Below are positions 1 through 7,698 of a stretch of 25,378 nucleotides of DNA, in pieces. The position numbers were made by a program, and so were the translations under genes. Positions within the stretch are counted from its first letter, which is position 1. Each line of letters opens with the position of its first letter. This DNA is from JBBRHF01 sp038223055 (lineage in GTDB: Bacteria > Actinomycetota > Actinomycetes > JACCUZ01): NCBI GenBank assembly GCA_038223055.1, contig JBBRHF010000040.1:1-25378 (forward strand), written 5' to 3'. The notes under the pieces are model-generated. The model ran no database searches, was not told the DNA's origin, and worked only from the letters and a program-made list of their open reading frames with translations.

Positions 1-93
1 CCCAAAGCCCGCCGGATGCTCACCGACACCGACGACACCCAAGCCCGGCTCATCGAAATCTTCGACCTGAACCGGTGTGCCCCACACAGTTAG
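1..93 (+). CDS. 3' end of a gene cut by the window edge, not identified
   Basis: Frame 1 is open from the first base to a TAG at 91-93 and encodes 30 residues ending in DLNRCAPHS. The piece is hydrophilic and rich in Asp and Arg. I do not recognise the family. The neighbouring IS256-like scrap makes a transposase C-terminus possible, but nothing in these 30 residues proves it. It could also be a chance open frame. The start and most of the gene would lie to the left of the window. Confidence 0.3.
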   Translation, partial: PKARRMLTDTDDTQARLIEIFDLNRCAPHS

Positions 94-171
94 GTCATAC
101 ATTCAAACAAGATCGACATGTCTGTGACCAGCAACAACACAACCAAGATTCGAATAGCGCGGAAACTCCCG

Positions 172-318
172 CTGGGACAGCAGCCCGTCCGGGCCGAACA
201 GCTCGACCCCTTCGGAGTGCGCCCGGCACAACAGCTGACCCGCCAACTCGGCCTCGCCCAGTGGCGGCCGGTCCCGGATCACGGTCGAGCTCGCGAGTGC
301 AGGTCTCAGAGTCGGTCA
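172..318 (-). pseudogene. Remnant of an IS256 (Mutator)-type transposase N-terminus
   Basis: Read on the minus strand, about 49 codons resemble the start of actinobacterial IS256-family transposases. The recognisable parts are an RDRPPLGEAELAGQLL stretch followed by GVELFGPDGLLSQ, which matches the family pattern GVxLxGPxGLLxxLT. After the Gln at about 172 the similarity stops, and the frame runs through unrelated sequence to a stop near 118. The helix and the DDE catalytic domain that should follow are absent. An ATG at 317-319 is in a different frame from the matching stretch. It is best read as a decayed insertion-sequence end lying between the window edge and the GGDEF-EAL gene. The assignment rests on remembered family patterns only. 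Confidence 0.4.
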
Positions 319-357
319 TCGCGTGGTCCCTTTCGAGGCCTACGGCTGCGAGTCGGG

Positions 358-2352
358 CTACTTGAACACATCGACCTGTGATGCGTTCGCGTAGTCGAGG
401 AATTGGTCGGGGTGTAGGGCTGGGTTGAAGAGGAAACCTTGGACTGTGTGGCAGCCGAGCTTGGCGAGGAGGGCGAGCTGTTGGGCGGTTTCGACACCCT
501 CGGCGATGGTCTGCATGCCGCTGAGGTCAGCGAGGCGTTGCAGGAACTCGACGAGGAGGTGTTCACGTTCGTGGGTGATCGCGGCAACGAAGCTGCGGTC
601 GATCTTGATGATGTCGGCTGGCAGCGTGGTGAGGTGGGTCAGAGTGGAGTAGCCGGTGGTGAAGTCGTCCAGGGCTACCCGGATGCCGAGCGCGCGGACT
701 TGGGTCAGGACGGCAGAGGCGCGATCGAGGTCGCCGAGTAAATGCGTTTCGGTGACCTCGATGGTCAGCCTGGTCGGGTCGACCTGGTGGGTCGTGAGCA
801 CGGTGTGAAGGTCGCCGACTAGGTCTGCGTGGACCAAGTGCCGGCCGGAGATGTTCACCGACAGATGCAGATCGAGACCCGCGCCTGTCCAAATCGCCAG
901 CTGCTGGCACGCGCGATCCAGCACGAGGCGGCCGATGTCGACGATCAACCAGCTGGCTTCCGCGGTAGGAATGAACTTGTCCGGTGGGATCAAATTGCCG
1001 TCAGGGTGGCGCCAACGGATCAGGGCCTCGGCGCCGATCACCCTCGGCTCTTGCCGGGCGTCGTTGCCGATCCGCAGGATCGGCTGGTAGTAGACCTCGA
1101 GCTGTCCGGCTGCCAATGCGTCACGGAGATTGTTCTCCGCGTGATGCCGGTCCAGGATCAGCTGTCGCATCGATGCATCAAAGTGCTGGATCTGCGACTT
1201 GCCATGTTCCTTGGCCCAGGCGGCGGCGAAGTCGGCGTCCTGCAGCAGGCTCTGCGCGCTGTCAGCTCCCGCTGTGGCGAGCCCGATGCTAGCCGAGAGT
1301 CGGACCGTTGCGGCGCGGACCGGGAACGGGTTGCCCACCGCGTCCAGGCAAGCCTGGGCGACGTGTGAGGCCTGCTCGAGGTCGCCGTCGAGGAGGACGA
1401 GGAACTCGTCGCCGCCCAACCGGGCCACCTCGCCCTCGCCCTCGACGACGATGTGCAGGCGCCGCGCCGCCTCGATCAGTACGTCGTCCCCGGTTGCGTG
1501 ACCGAACGTGTCGTTGACCGCCTTGAACCCGTCCAGATCGATGAACATCACAGTCCCGGGACGCCCGCGTTCCGCAGCCCGCACCAAGGAGTCAAGCATG
1601 GCGACCGCAGCCCGCCGGTTCGCCAACCCGGTCAAGGCGTCGGTCATTGCCGCGTCGGTCAACTGATCAGACTGAGCATCCAGCAGCGCGGCCTGCCGAC
1701 GGTGCAGGCGCCCAAGAGATGTCACCGCGGCCAGCAGGACGACGACCAGGCCCACGGCGATCCAACGGTTGATGACCAGGGTGTGCTGCTGGGAAGACAT
1801 CGACGCCGCGGACGCCCGTTCCTGCCCGTCGACGAATTCCACCAGACCGGCGTGGTAGATCTGATTCTGGACCTCGTACTCACCCAACATCGTCTGCTGG
1901 GCCTCGGCCAGCCGCCCGGCGGCGCCAAGCCGGAAGATCCTGGCCTCCAGCACGATCAACCGCTGGTTCGCTTGAGCCACCGCATCCAACGGACCTGTCG
2001 CCGCGTGACCTCCCAACCTGCGAGAAGTAGCGATCGCCGAGTCAAGCTGGGTGACGGCGCGGTCGTAGCGGGTCTGCCATCTCGGGTCTCCGGTCAAGGC
2101 AAACCGGGCAGACGAATGCGTCAGAACCTCGTCGAGGTAACGGATCTGGTCAGCGGCCTCGACCAGCCGGTTATCCACCCGGCGTGTCCGCTCAACCCCG
2201 TCAATCCCGGCCGAGGCCGTCCACCACAACATGCCGCCGGCAACCAGGACCAGCCCCGCCAAGATGAGCAAGCCAGCCCCGACACGGTCCAGTACGACGG
2301 CGCCGCGGCGCACACGTGCGCGCGCCCCGACAGCACGGCACGGAACATCCAC
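358..2352 (-). CDS. Membrane-bound GGDEF-EAL protein (c-di-GMP synthesis and/or hydrolysis)
   Basis: This 664-residue protein would make or break down cyclic di-GMP at the inner face of the membrane. The layout is: a membrane helix at about 23-45, an extracytoplasmic helical sensor region at about 46-190 (CHASE3-like in size and helix content), a second helix at about 193-215, GGDEF at about 235-390 and EAL at about 405-655. The GGDEF signature is exact (313-317), but the RxxD inhibitory site expected just before it is absent. EAL catalytic positions look complete: E442, N500, E532/E535, D562-D563, K583, E618 and Q638. The GTG start at 2352 has a purine-rich AGGGAG only 2 bases upstream, so a start at residue 14 (also GTG) is possible. 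It stands alone and diverges from the sugar operon. Whether cyclase or phosphodiesterase activity dominates cannot be read from sequence. Confidence 0.9.
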   Translation of the reverse strand: MDVPCRAVGARARVRRGAVVLDRVGAGLLILAGLVLVAGGMLWWTASAGIDGVERTRRVDNRLVEAADQIRYLDEVLTHSSARFALTGDPRWQTRYDRAVTQLDSAIATSRRLGGHAATGPLDAVAQANQRLIVLEARIFRLGAAGRLAEAQQTMLGEYEVQNQIYHAGLVEFVDGQERASAASMSSQQHTLVINRWIAVGLVVVLLAAVTSLGRLHRRQAALLDAQSDQLTDAAMTDALTGLANRRAAVAMLDSLVRAAERGRPGTVMFIDLDGFKAVNDTFGHATGDDVLIEAARRLHIVVEGEGEVARLGGDEFLVLLDGDLEQASHVAQACLDAVGNPFPVRAATVRLSASIGLATAGADSAQSLLQDADFAAAWAKEHGKSQIQHFDASMRQLILDRHHAENNLRDALAAGQLEVYYQPILRIGNDARQEPRVIGAEALIRWRHPDGNLIPPDKFIPTAEASWLIVDIGRLVLDRACQQLAIWTGAGLDLHLSVNISGRHLVHADLVGDLHTVLTTHQVDPTRLTIEVTETHLLGDLDRASAVLTQVRALGIRVALDDFTTGYSTLTHLTTLPADIIKIDRSFVAAITHEREHLLVEFLQRLADLSGMQTIAEGVETAQQLALLAKLGCHTVQGFLFNPALHPDQFLDYANASQVDVFK

Positions 2353-2634
2353 AACTCCCTATCGGCATAGAAGTCCCGCACCTTGAGCAGTGCAGGCGGC
2401 CTTCCCGCTTCGAACCGGTCCTGAGCACAAACGCCCGGTCAACGCCACCTTCCCGCCTACCAAGATCACTCAGCTGCGAAACTCAGGCCAGGGCAACGCG
2501 TTCAACCGGCACAGTTCTGCCGAGAGGTCGCCGGGCCCGTTATACCGGCTCTTCGGACAAGTCACTTCCCGGACCCGCCGACGCTGCGCCCGCCACCACG
2601 ACAGTCGAACCCCCGCGTTGACTCACGCGCCGTC
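2353..2634. other. Intergenic stretch between the GGDEF-EAL gene and the sugar operon promoter
   Basis: This is the left part of a 362-bp divergent intergenic region. It should hold the promoter of the minus-strand GGDEF-EAL gene, but I see no convincing -35/-10 pair for it. Several short frames cross the stretch, none with a ribosome binding site or a recognisable product. A TTGACT occurs at 2618-2623, 17 bp before the better TTGACA used for the operon. Confidence 0.4.
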
Positions 2635-2663
2635 TTGACAAACCAACCGATGTGGCCGAAACT
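2635..2663 (+). promoter_or_regulatory. Candidate sigma-70-type promoter of the sugar operon
   Basis: A perfect TTGACA at 2635-2640 is followed, after a 17-bp spacer, by GAAACT at 2658-2663. The latter keeps the A at position 2 and T at position 6 of a -10 box. Transcription would start around 2670, inside the operator-like repeat, and about 45 bases before the repressor's GTG. A repressor bound there would block its own gene and the whole operon. The -10 match is only moderate. Confidence 0.5.
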
Positions 2664-2666
2664 AAG

Positions 2667-2693
2667 TGAAATCGATTCTGAAATCGATTTCAG
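2667..2693 (+). promoter_or_regulatory. LacI-family operator: palindrome plus overlapping half repeat
   Basis: CTGAAATCGATTTCAG at 2678-2693 is a perfect 16-bp palindrome with the central CpG typical of LacI-family operators. Immediately upstream, TGAAATCGATTC at 2667-2678 repeats the left part 12 bp earlier, so the site is one and a half to two operators in tandem. It lies just downstream of the predicted promoter and 21 bp before the repressor start. No second copy was seen elsewhere in the window. The natural ligand is the repressor encoded at 2715-3749. Confidence 0.75.
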
Positions 2694-2714
2694 CCAGGAC
2701 GAAGAGAGTGTTCG

Positions 2715-3749
2715 GTGGCCAGGATCAGCGATGTCGCGAAGCGGGCAGGTGTGTCTCCTGCCTCCGTGTCACGACACATGTCCGGAGTCAAGGTCGGTGG
2801 GGCAGAACGCATCGATGCGGCGATCAAGGACCTGCGCTACCAGCCCAATCAACTCGCTCGCGGACTGCGTTCCGGTCGGCACAGCTGTGTGGGCGTCATC
2901 GTGCCGGATATCACCAATCCTCTGTTTGCCGCACTGGTGGATGGCATCGAGTCGGTGTTCGCCGCCGATAACATCCGGGTCCTGCTGGCAAACAGCAGAG
3001 AGGACCCGATCCATGAGGCCGCTCTGGTCGCCGATCTCGTGTCCAGGACCGACGGGCTGATCCTGATCCCACCGGTCGAAACCGATCCTGTGCTGGTCCA
3101 GATTGCGCTGGCAGGGGTCCCCGTCGTCCTCGTTGACCGCGTGCTGAGCACCGGCCCCGACGTCGACTTCGTGGTTGTAGACAACCGCCGTGGTGCCCAG
3201 CTCGCGGCGGAACACTTGGTCTCGTTGGGGCACAACGAGATTGCGACCATCAGCGGTCCGCTGTCCAGCTTTCCCGGGCGTGAGCGGCATGAAGCGTTTC
3301 TGAACACGCTCTCCGACCTCGGCCAGCCGGCTCGGCCCCAGCACGTCTGTCTGTCGGACTTCCGCGTCAAAGGCGGCTACACGTCGATGACCAGCCTTCT
3401 TGACGAGCAGATTCCGCCGACCGCGGTCTTCTGCGCCAACAACATGATGACCATGGGCGCATTGCAACTGCTCAGGGAGCGTGGCGTCGCCATCCCGGAC
3501 GAAATGTCTCTCGTCGGGTTCGACGACATCGATCTCGGTGAGCTGCTGAACCCACCCCTGACAGTTGTAGACCGGGCGACCTTCACGCTCGGCTCGAGCG
3601 CGGCCGAACTGCTCCGCGCACGACTGGCCGAACCTGGCCGAGGTCCCCAGCACCTGACCCTTCCGGTCGAGCTGATTGTCCGTGGTTCAACGGCCACGCC
3701 CGACCCAAAGGCCCTGAAACATGTCCACAGCAGCAAGGAGTCATCGTGA
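2715..3749 (+). CDS. LacI-family transcriptional repressor of the pentose operon
   Basis: This is a 344-residue repressor of normal LacI size. Residues 3-25 form the helix-turn-helix (ISDVAKRAGVSPASVSRHMSG). The hinge region at about 45-60 (YQPNQLARGLRSG) is followed by a periplasmic-binding-protein-type effector domain that opens with GVIVPDITNPLF. The GTG start is supported by GAAGAGAG a few bases upstream and by the position of the helix-turn-helix. Its stop overlaps the kinase start by 4 bases (GTGA), so the two are translationally coupled. It probably binds the palindrome at 2678-2693 and represses itself and the downstream genes until the sugar or its 5-phosphate appears. The effector cannot be named from sequence; the operon content points to a (deoxy)ribose compound. 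Confidence 0.92.
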   Translation: MARISDVAKRAGVSPASVSRHMSGVKVGGAERIDAAIKDLRYQPNQLARGLRSGRHSCVGVIVPDITNPLFAALVDGIESVFAADNIRVLLANSREDPIHEAALVADLVSRTDGLILIPPVETDPVLVQIALAGVPVVLVDRVLSTGPDVDFVVVDNRRGAQLAAEHLVSLGHNEIATISGPLSSFPGRERHEAFLNTLSDLGQPARPQHVCLSDFRVKGGYTSMTSLLDEQIPPTAVFCANNMMTMGALQLLRERGVAIPDEMSLVGFDDIDLGELLNPPLTVVDRATFTLGSSAAELLRARLAEPGRGPQHLTLPVELIVRGSTATPDPKALKHVHSSKESS

Positions 3750-4723
3750 CCACAGTCGCCTCCAAGGTCGTCGTCGTCGGCAGCATCACAGCTGACGTGA
3801 CCGCATTCGGCAACCGGCTTCCCGTGCCGGGCGAGACCGTTATCGGTGAGTCGTTCACCCTCGTGCTCGGCGGCAAGGGCGCCAACCAGGCGTTGGCCGC
3901 GGCTCGGGCTGGTGCCTCCTCGACGATGATCGGGTGCGTTGGTGACGACCCTTTCCGCGACATCGTTCTTGGCGGCTTGCGCGACGGCGACGTCGATACG
4001 ACCTCGGTCACGAGCGTGCCAGGCCCGACAGGTGTGGCACATATTCGGGTGGACAACACCACCGGCCAGAACGACATCGTCATCGTCCCGCTCGCGAACT
4101 CGTCACTGACTCCCGATCTTGCGGAGCGGCGGCTGCGCGCGGTGGCCAGGAGCGGCGATGTGCTGCTGCTCCAGCTGGAGATCCCGCTCGCGACCACCTT
4201 TCGTGTGGCGATCGTCGGCCGTGAGCTGGGGATGACGGTGGTCCTCGATCCCGCTCCGGCGGCGACCCTTCCGGATGAGATCTGGTCTGTTGTAGACGTC
4301 GTCACCCCCAACGAGTCTGAGGCAGCCGTGCTGACGGGCATATCAGTGTCCGACGTCGATGCCGCTGTTGTCGCCGGCCGGTGGTTCCTCGAAAGAGGGG
4401 TGCGCACAGCGCTGATCACCCTGGGCGACAAGGGGGTCGTCGAAGTCAACGAGGCCGGAGCACATAGCCGATCCACTCCAACCGTGAAGGTCGTCGACAC
4501 GACCGCGGCCGGTGACGCGTTCGCTGGATACCTGGGCGCAGGCCTCGCGAACGGGCTTGCCTGGAGCGAGTCAATTGACCGCGGCATCCACGCGGGAGCC
4601 CTGGCGGTGACCGTGGCAGGTGCCAGCACGAGCCTGCCGACCGCCGACGCTGTCGATGCCTTCATCGCCGCCCAGAACCATGACCGAGAGGACGCATCAT
4701 GCGCAAGAACGCAGGCACCCTGA
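3746..4723 (+). CDS. rbsK: Ribokinase-family sugar kinase, possibly a deoxyribokinase
   Basis: This PfkB-family kinase of 325 residues phosphorylates a pentose at O5 with ATP. Ribokinase landmarks are present: GSITAD at 12-17, GGKGANQA near 43-50, QLEIPL (equivalent of E. coli Glu143) and DTTAAGDAFAG with the catalytic Asp (equivalent of Asp255). The position of E. coli Asn14 is Thr15 here, while the neighbouring sugar-binding Asp (Asp16 in E. coli) is kept. In Salmonella deoxyribokinase this same position is Met, and published mutagenesis identified it as separating ribose from deoxyribose kinases. Together with deoC in the operon this favours 2-deoxyribose as substrate, although the gene is homologous to rbsK. 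The GTG start has AAGGAG upstream and overlaps the lacI stop. The 3' end overlaps the next gene by 25 bp. Confidence 0.9.
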   Translation: MTTVASKVVVVGSITADVTAFGNRLPVPGETVIGESFTLVLGGKGANQALAAARAGASSTMIGCVGDDPFRDIVLGGLRDGDVDTTSVTSVPGPTGVAHIRVDNTTGQNDIVIVPLANSSLTPDLAERRLRAVARSGDVLLLQLEIPLATTFRVAIVGRELGMTVVLDPAPAATLPDEIWSVVDVVTPNESEAAVLTGISVSDVDAAVVAGRWFLERGVRTALITLGDKGVVEVNEAGAHSRSTPTVKVVDTTAAGDAFAGYLGAGLANGLAWSESIDRGIHAGALAVTVAGASTSLPTADAVDAFIAAQNHDREDASCARTQAP

Positions 4724-5103
4724 ACTCGCAACTGTCGCGGGTCTTTTCCGAGCTGGGGCACACCGACCAGCTGGTCGTCACCGATGCCGGACTTCCCATC
4801 CTGAAGCACGTTGAACGAGTCGATCTCGCACTGGCAGAAGGGATTCCTGGGTTCCTCCAGGTGCTGGACCAGACCCTTGCGGAGGTTGTCATCGAAGGTG
4901 CCGTGGCCCCGGCCGAGATCGAGACGCACAGCCCGGAGATGCTCGCCGCACTTCGTCAGCGGCTTGACCGCCTCGGTGTCGAGCTGACTTTGGTACCACA
5001 CGTGGAGTTCAAGAAGCGCAGCGGCGATGCTCGCGCTGCTGTCCGATCCGGTGAGTTCACCCCCTACGCCAACGTCATTCTGACGTGCGGTGTCGTCTAC
5101 TAG
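4699..5103 (+). CDS. rbsD: RbsD-family sugar mutarotase (D-ribose pyranase)
   Basis: The 134-residue protein matches RbsD along its whole length (E. coli RbsD has 139). RbsD is a cytoplasmic ring-forming enzyme that converts the pyranose form of a pentose to the furanose form, which the kinase uses. The N-terminus (GTLNSQLSRVFSELGHTD) carries the catalytic His at residue 21 (E. coli His20). DAGLPI follows, and the C-terminus has FKKRSGDARAAVRSGE then TPYANVIL. The residue before TPYAN is Phe rather than the usual Cys. The ATG lies inside the end of the kinase gene, so translation is coupled. Deoxyribose also exists mainly as the pyranose, so the enzyme fits either sugar. Confidence 0.92.
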   Translation: MRKNAGTLNSQLSRVFSELGHTDQLVVTDAGLPILKHVERVDLALAEGIPGFLQVLDQTLAEVVIEGAVAPAEIETHSPEMLAALRQRLDRLGVELTLVPHVEFKKRSGDARAAVRSGEFTPYANVILTCGVVY

Positions 5104-5114
5104 GAGCGGTATCT

Positions 5115-6611
5115 ATGCAGCTCAAGTTGCGGGGGATCCGCAAGCAGTTCGGTGAGAACGAGGTCCTCAAGGGGATCGACCTCACTGTCAACGGTGGTGA
5201 GGTCGTGGCTCTGCTCGGCGAGAACGGGGCCGGCAAGTCGACGTTGGCTCGGGTGATATCAGGTGCCTACCCGGCCAACGATGGCGACGTGGAGATCGAC
5301 GGTTCCCACGTTGCCTTCCACAAGCCACAGGATGCGATGAAGGCTGGCATCCAGGTCATCTACCAGGAGTTCAGACACAACCTCTTCCCTCAGCTCACGG
5401 TCGCCGAGAACCTGTTTGCTGGTGACAGGTCTGGCAGGCACGGCCGGCTGTGGAGCAACCGCGCGGCGATGCAGAAGGATGCCGCCGAGCTCCTCAAGAG
5501 CCTTGGTATGACGATGAGTCCCCGTGCGCTCGTGAGTGACCTCTCTGTCCCGGAGCAGCAGATGTTGGCGATCGCCAAGGCGATCGGTGAGGACGCCAGC
5601 CTGGTCATCTTCGACGAGCCGACGGCAGCGCTCGACCAGGCGGAGTCGGAGGCCTTGTTCGTGCAGGTGCGTCGCCTACGCGATGAGGGCGTGGCGATCG
5701 TCTACATCTCGCATCGGCTTACCGAGGTGTTCGGCCTCGTGGACCGGCTTGTGGTGCTTCGCGACGGCGTCGTGGCGTTGGAGACCACCCCTGCCGAGAG
5801 CAGTGAGCGCGAGGTCGTGCAGGCGATGGTCGGCCGGTCCGTAGAGAACTTCTACCCGAAGGAGCAGCATGGCACCGACCACACGGTGTTGCAGCTTAGG
5901 GGACTGTCCAGCGAAGGTCGCTTCTCCGACGTCGATCTTGCGGTTCATGCCGGCGAGATAGTCGGGATCGGCGGTGTTCAGGGATGCGGCAAGGGCAGCC
6001 TCCTGCGCAGCCTCTATGGGTTGCTACCGGTCACCGCGGGCGACGTCCAGCTAGACGGTGTCGAGTTTCGACCGACGACCCCCCGGGCTGCCATCGCTTC
6101 AGGCCTCTGCTACCTGACACCAGACCGCCAGAACGAGGGCTTGGCCGTCCAGCAGTCGATCGCCCGCAACATCTCGATGGCCACACTGGATGCCATCACC
6201 TCCGTCGGGATGGTCGACGCCAAGTCCGAGCTAGCCCGCGGCGAGAAAATGCGGGTGGCCCTGGGCATCAAGGCCCGTTCGGTCAACCAACCCGTGGCAG
6301 CCCTGTCCGGCGGGAACCAGCAGAAGGTCCTACTGGGACGGTGGCTGATGACAAACCCCAAGGTCCTGCTGATGGAAGAGCCGACCCGTGGGGTCGACGT
6401 GGGAGCCAAGGCCGAAATCTACCGCGTCATGAACGAGCAGACGTCCCGCGGGGTCGCCATCGTCCTGGTCTCCTCCGACCTGCCCGAACTCGTCGAGATG
6501 AGTGACCGGGTGATCGTCATGCGTGAGGGTCACGTCGTCGCGGAACTCGCCGGGAACGACATCAGCCAGGAGTCCGTCCTTCACCACGCTCTGGAGAGTG
6601 CCGCGTCATGA
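5115..6611 (+). CDS. rbsA: Sugar ABC transporter ATP-binding protein, RbsA type
   Basis: A duplicated ATPase of 498 residues that drives sugar import. Domain 1 has Walker A GENGAGKST at 35-43, a degenerate signature (LSVPEQQ at 144-150) and Walker B VIFDEPTAAL at 164-173. Domain 2 has an altered Walker A (GVQGCGKGS, 287-295), a canonical signature LSGGNQQ (398-404) and LLMEEPTRGVD (418-428). This asymmetry is normal for the RbsA/MglA/XylG group. The ATG at 5115 was chosen over an in-frame ATG at 5085 because AGGAG at 5102-5106 is well spaced for it and the earlier one lies inside the rbsD gene. The stop overlaps the permease start as ATGA. It works with the permease and binding protein encoded next. 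Confidence 0.95.
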   Translation: MQLKLRGIRKQFGENEVLKGIDLTVNGGEVVALLGENGAGKSTLARVISGAYPANDGDVEIDGSHVAFHKPQDAMKAGIQVIYQEFRHNLFPQLTVAENLFAGDRSGRHGRLWSNRAAMQKDAAELLKSLGMTMSPRALVSDLSVPEQQMLAIAKAIGEDASLVIFDEPTAALDQAESEALFVQVRRLRDEGVAIVYISHRLTEVFGLVDRLVVLRDGVVALETTPAESSEREVVQAMVGRSVENFYPKEQHGTDHTVLQLRGLSSEGRFSDVDLAVHAGEIVGIGGVQGCGKGSLLRSLYGLLPVTAGDVQLDGVEFRPTTPRAAIASGLCYLTPDRQNEGLAVQQSIARNISMATLDAITSVGMVDAKSELARGEKMRVALGIKARSVNQPVAALSGGNQQKVLLGRWLMTNPKVLLMEEPTRGVDVGAKAEIYRVMNEQTSRGVAIVLVSSDLPELVEMSDRVIVMREGHVVAELAGNDISQESVLHHALESAAS

Positions 6612-7612
6612 ACCGTCTGTCAGCCCTTGCCCTACAGCTCCGCGCCGTGTGGATGCTCCTGGGCGTGGCTCTCATCCTCTCTGTCGCCACGCCGTTCTTC
6701 TTCACCTCGTCCAACCTGCGAGCCATCGCCCTGGCATCATCCATCACGGCACTGCTCGCGATCGGCGAGACATTCGTGATCATTCTCGGCGAGATCGACC
6801 TCTCCGTCGGAGCGATGCTCGGGTTCACCTCGGTCATCACGGCGATGGTGCTCCCGCACACCGGTCTGGTGTTGGGTCTGCTCGCCGGGTTGGGAGTCGG
6901 CGCCGGCGCCGGGCTGATCAACGGGCTGCTGGTCACCAAAGTCAACATGCCTTCGTTCATCGCCACGCTTGCCTCACTGTCGATCCTGTCAGGTCTCACG
7001 CTCTACTTCACCAAGGGCAATCCGGTCAGTATCAGCTCGGATTCCTTCCGGCTCATCGGAACGGGCCAGGTCCTCGGGGTGTCCGCACCGATTTGGATCC
7101 TTCTGATCTGCGCGGTGGTCTTCGGAATCCTGTTGACACGTAGCCGCTTCGGACGTCAGGTCTATGCCACGGGGGACAACTTCGAGGCGGCGCACCTGTC
7201 CGGTATGCCGGTCATCCGGGTGAAGGTGGCAGCGTTCGTGATCTCCGGAGTCCTCGCGGGCATCGCCGGGTTCATCCTCGCGGCGCGGCTCGGGACCGCC
7301 CAGCCGTCGGCCGGGAAGGGCCTCGAGCTGACTGCCATCGCAGCCGTGATCATCGGCGGAACCAGCCTCCTGGGGGGACGCGGAGCAGTTCTTGGAACGG
7401 TGATCGGTGCGCTCTTGCTGGGCACCATCGACAACGGTCTAAACCTGCTCAACGTGTCGCCATTCCTTCAGGACGTCGTCAAAGGTGCGGTCATCCTCTT
7501 CGCGGTCTTCATCGACCGCAACGCTGGCCCGATCCGCATCATCGTCCAGTCGTTCAAACGCATGACCCCCCAGACTCCGCATCCGACGAAGGAGCCCGCT
7601 CCCACACGATGA
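6608..7612 (+). CDS. rbsC: Sugar ABC transporter permease, RbsC type
   Basis: A very hydrophobic 334-residue membrane protein with about nine to ten predicted helices, of usual RbsC length. Family hallmarks are GEIDLSVGAM near 59-68 (usually GGIDLS), MPSFIATLASLS, and the cytoplasmic coupling loop around ATGDNFEAAHLSGMPV. The late helix GLELTAIAAVIIGGTSLLGG is almost invariant in this family. The ATG overlaps the rbsA stop by 4 bases, so the two are co-translated. The last 25 residues are hydrophilic and Pro/Thr-rich. It would form the membrane channel for the sugar delivered by the lipoprotein encoded at 7699. Confidence 0.94.
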   Translation: MNRLSALALQLRAVWMLLGVALILSVATPFFFTSSNLRAIALASSITALLAIGETFVIILGEIDLSVGAMLGFTSVITAMVLPHTGLVLGLLAGLGVGAGAGLINGLLVTKVNMPSFIATLASLSILSGLTLYFTKGNPVSISSDSFRLIGTGQVLGVSAPIWILLICAVVFGILLTRSRFGRQVYATGDNFEAAHLSGMPVIRVKVAAFVISGVLAGIAGFILAARLGTAQPSAGKGLELTAIAAVIIGGTSLLGGRGAVLGTVIGALLLGTIDNGLNLLNVSPFLQDVVKGAVILFAVFIDRNAGPIRIIVQSFKRMTPQTPHPTKEPAPTR

Positions 7613-7698
7613 CCCCCGATCCACGAGGACCACGACGAGCTCACTGGTCCCAAAAGAACTTCCGAACTGAATCCCGACCCTGCAGAAAGGCATGAACC

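Noticed and set aside
118..381. Plus-strand frame of 87 codons at the left edge
   Set aside because: It runs antisense to the transposase remnant and into the end of the GGDEF-EAL gene with no supporting signal.
1453..2370. Long plus-strand frame (305 codons) opposite the GGDEF-EAL gene
   Set aside because: It is the antisense of a well-supported gene, has Arg/Pro/Gln-rich composition and no ribosome binding site.
3583..5001. 472-codon minus-strand frame opposite lacI, rbsK and rbsD
   Set aside because: It spans several real genes on the other strand and has Ser/Thr/Arg-rich shadow composition without any domain.
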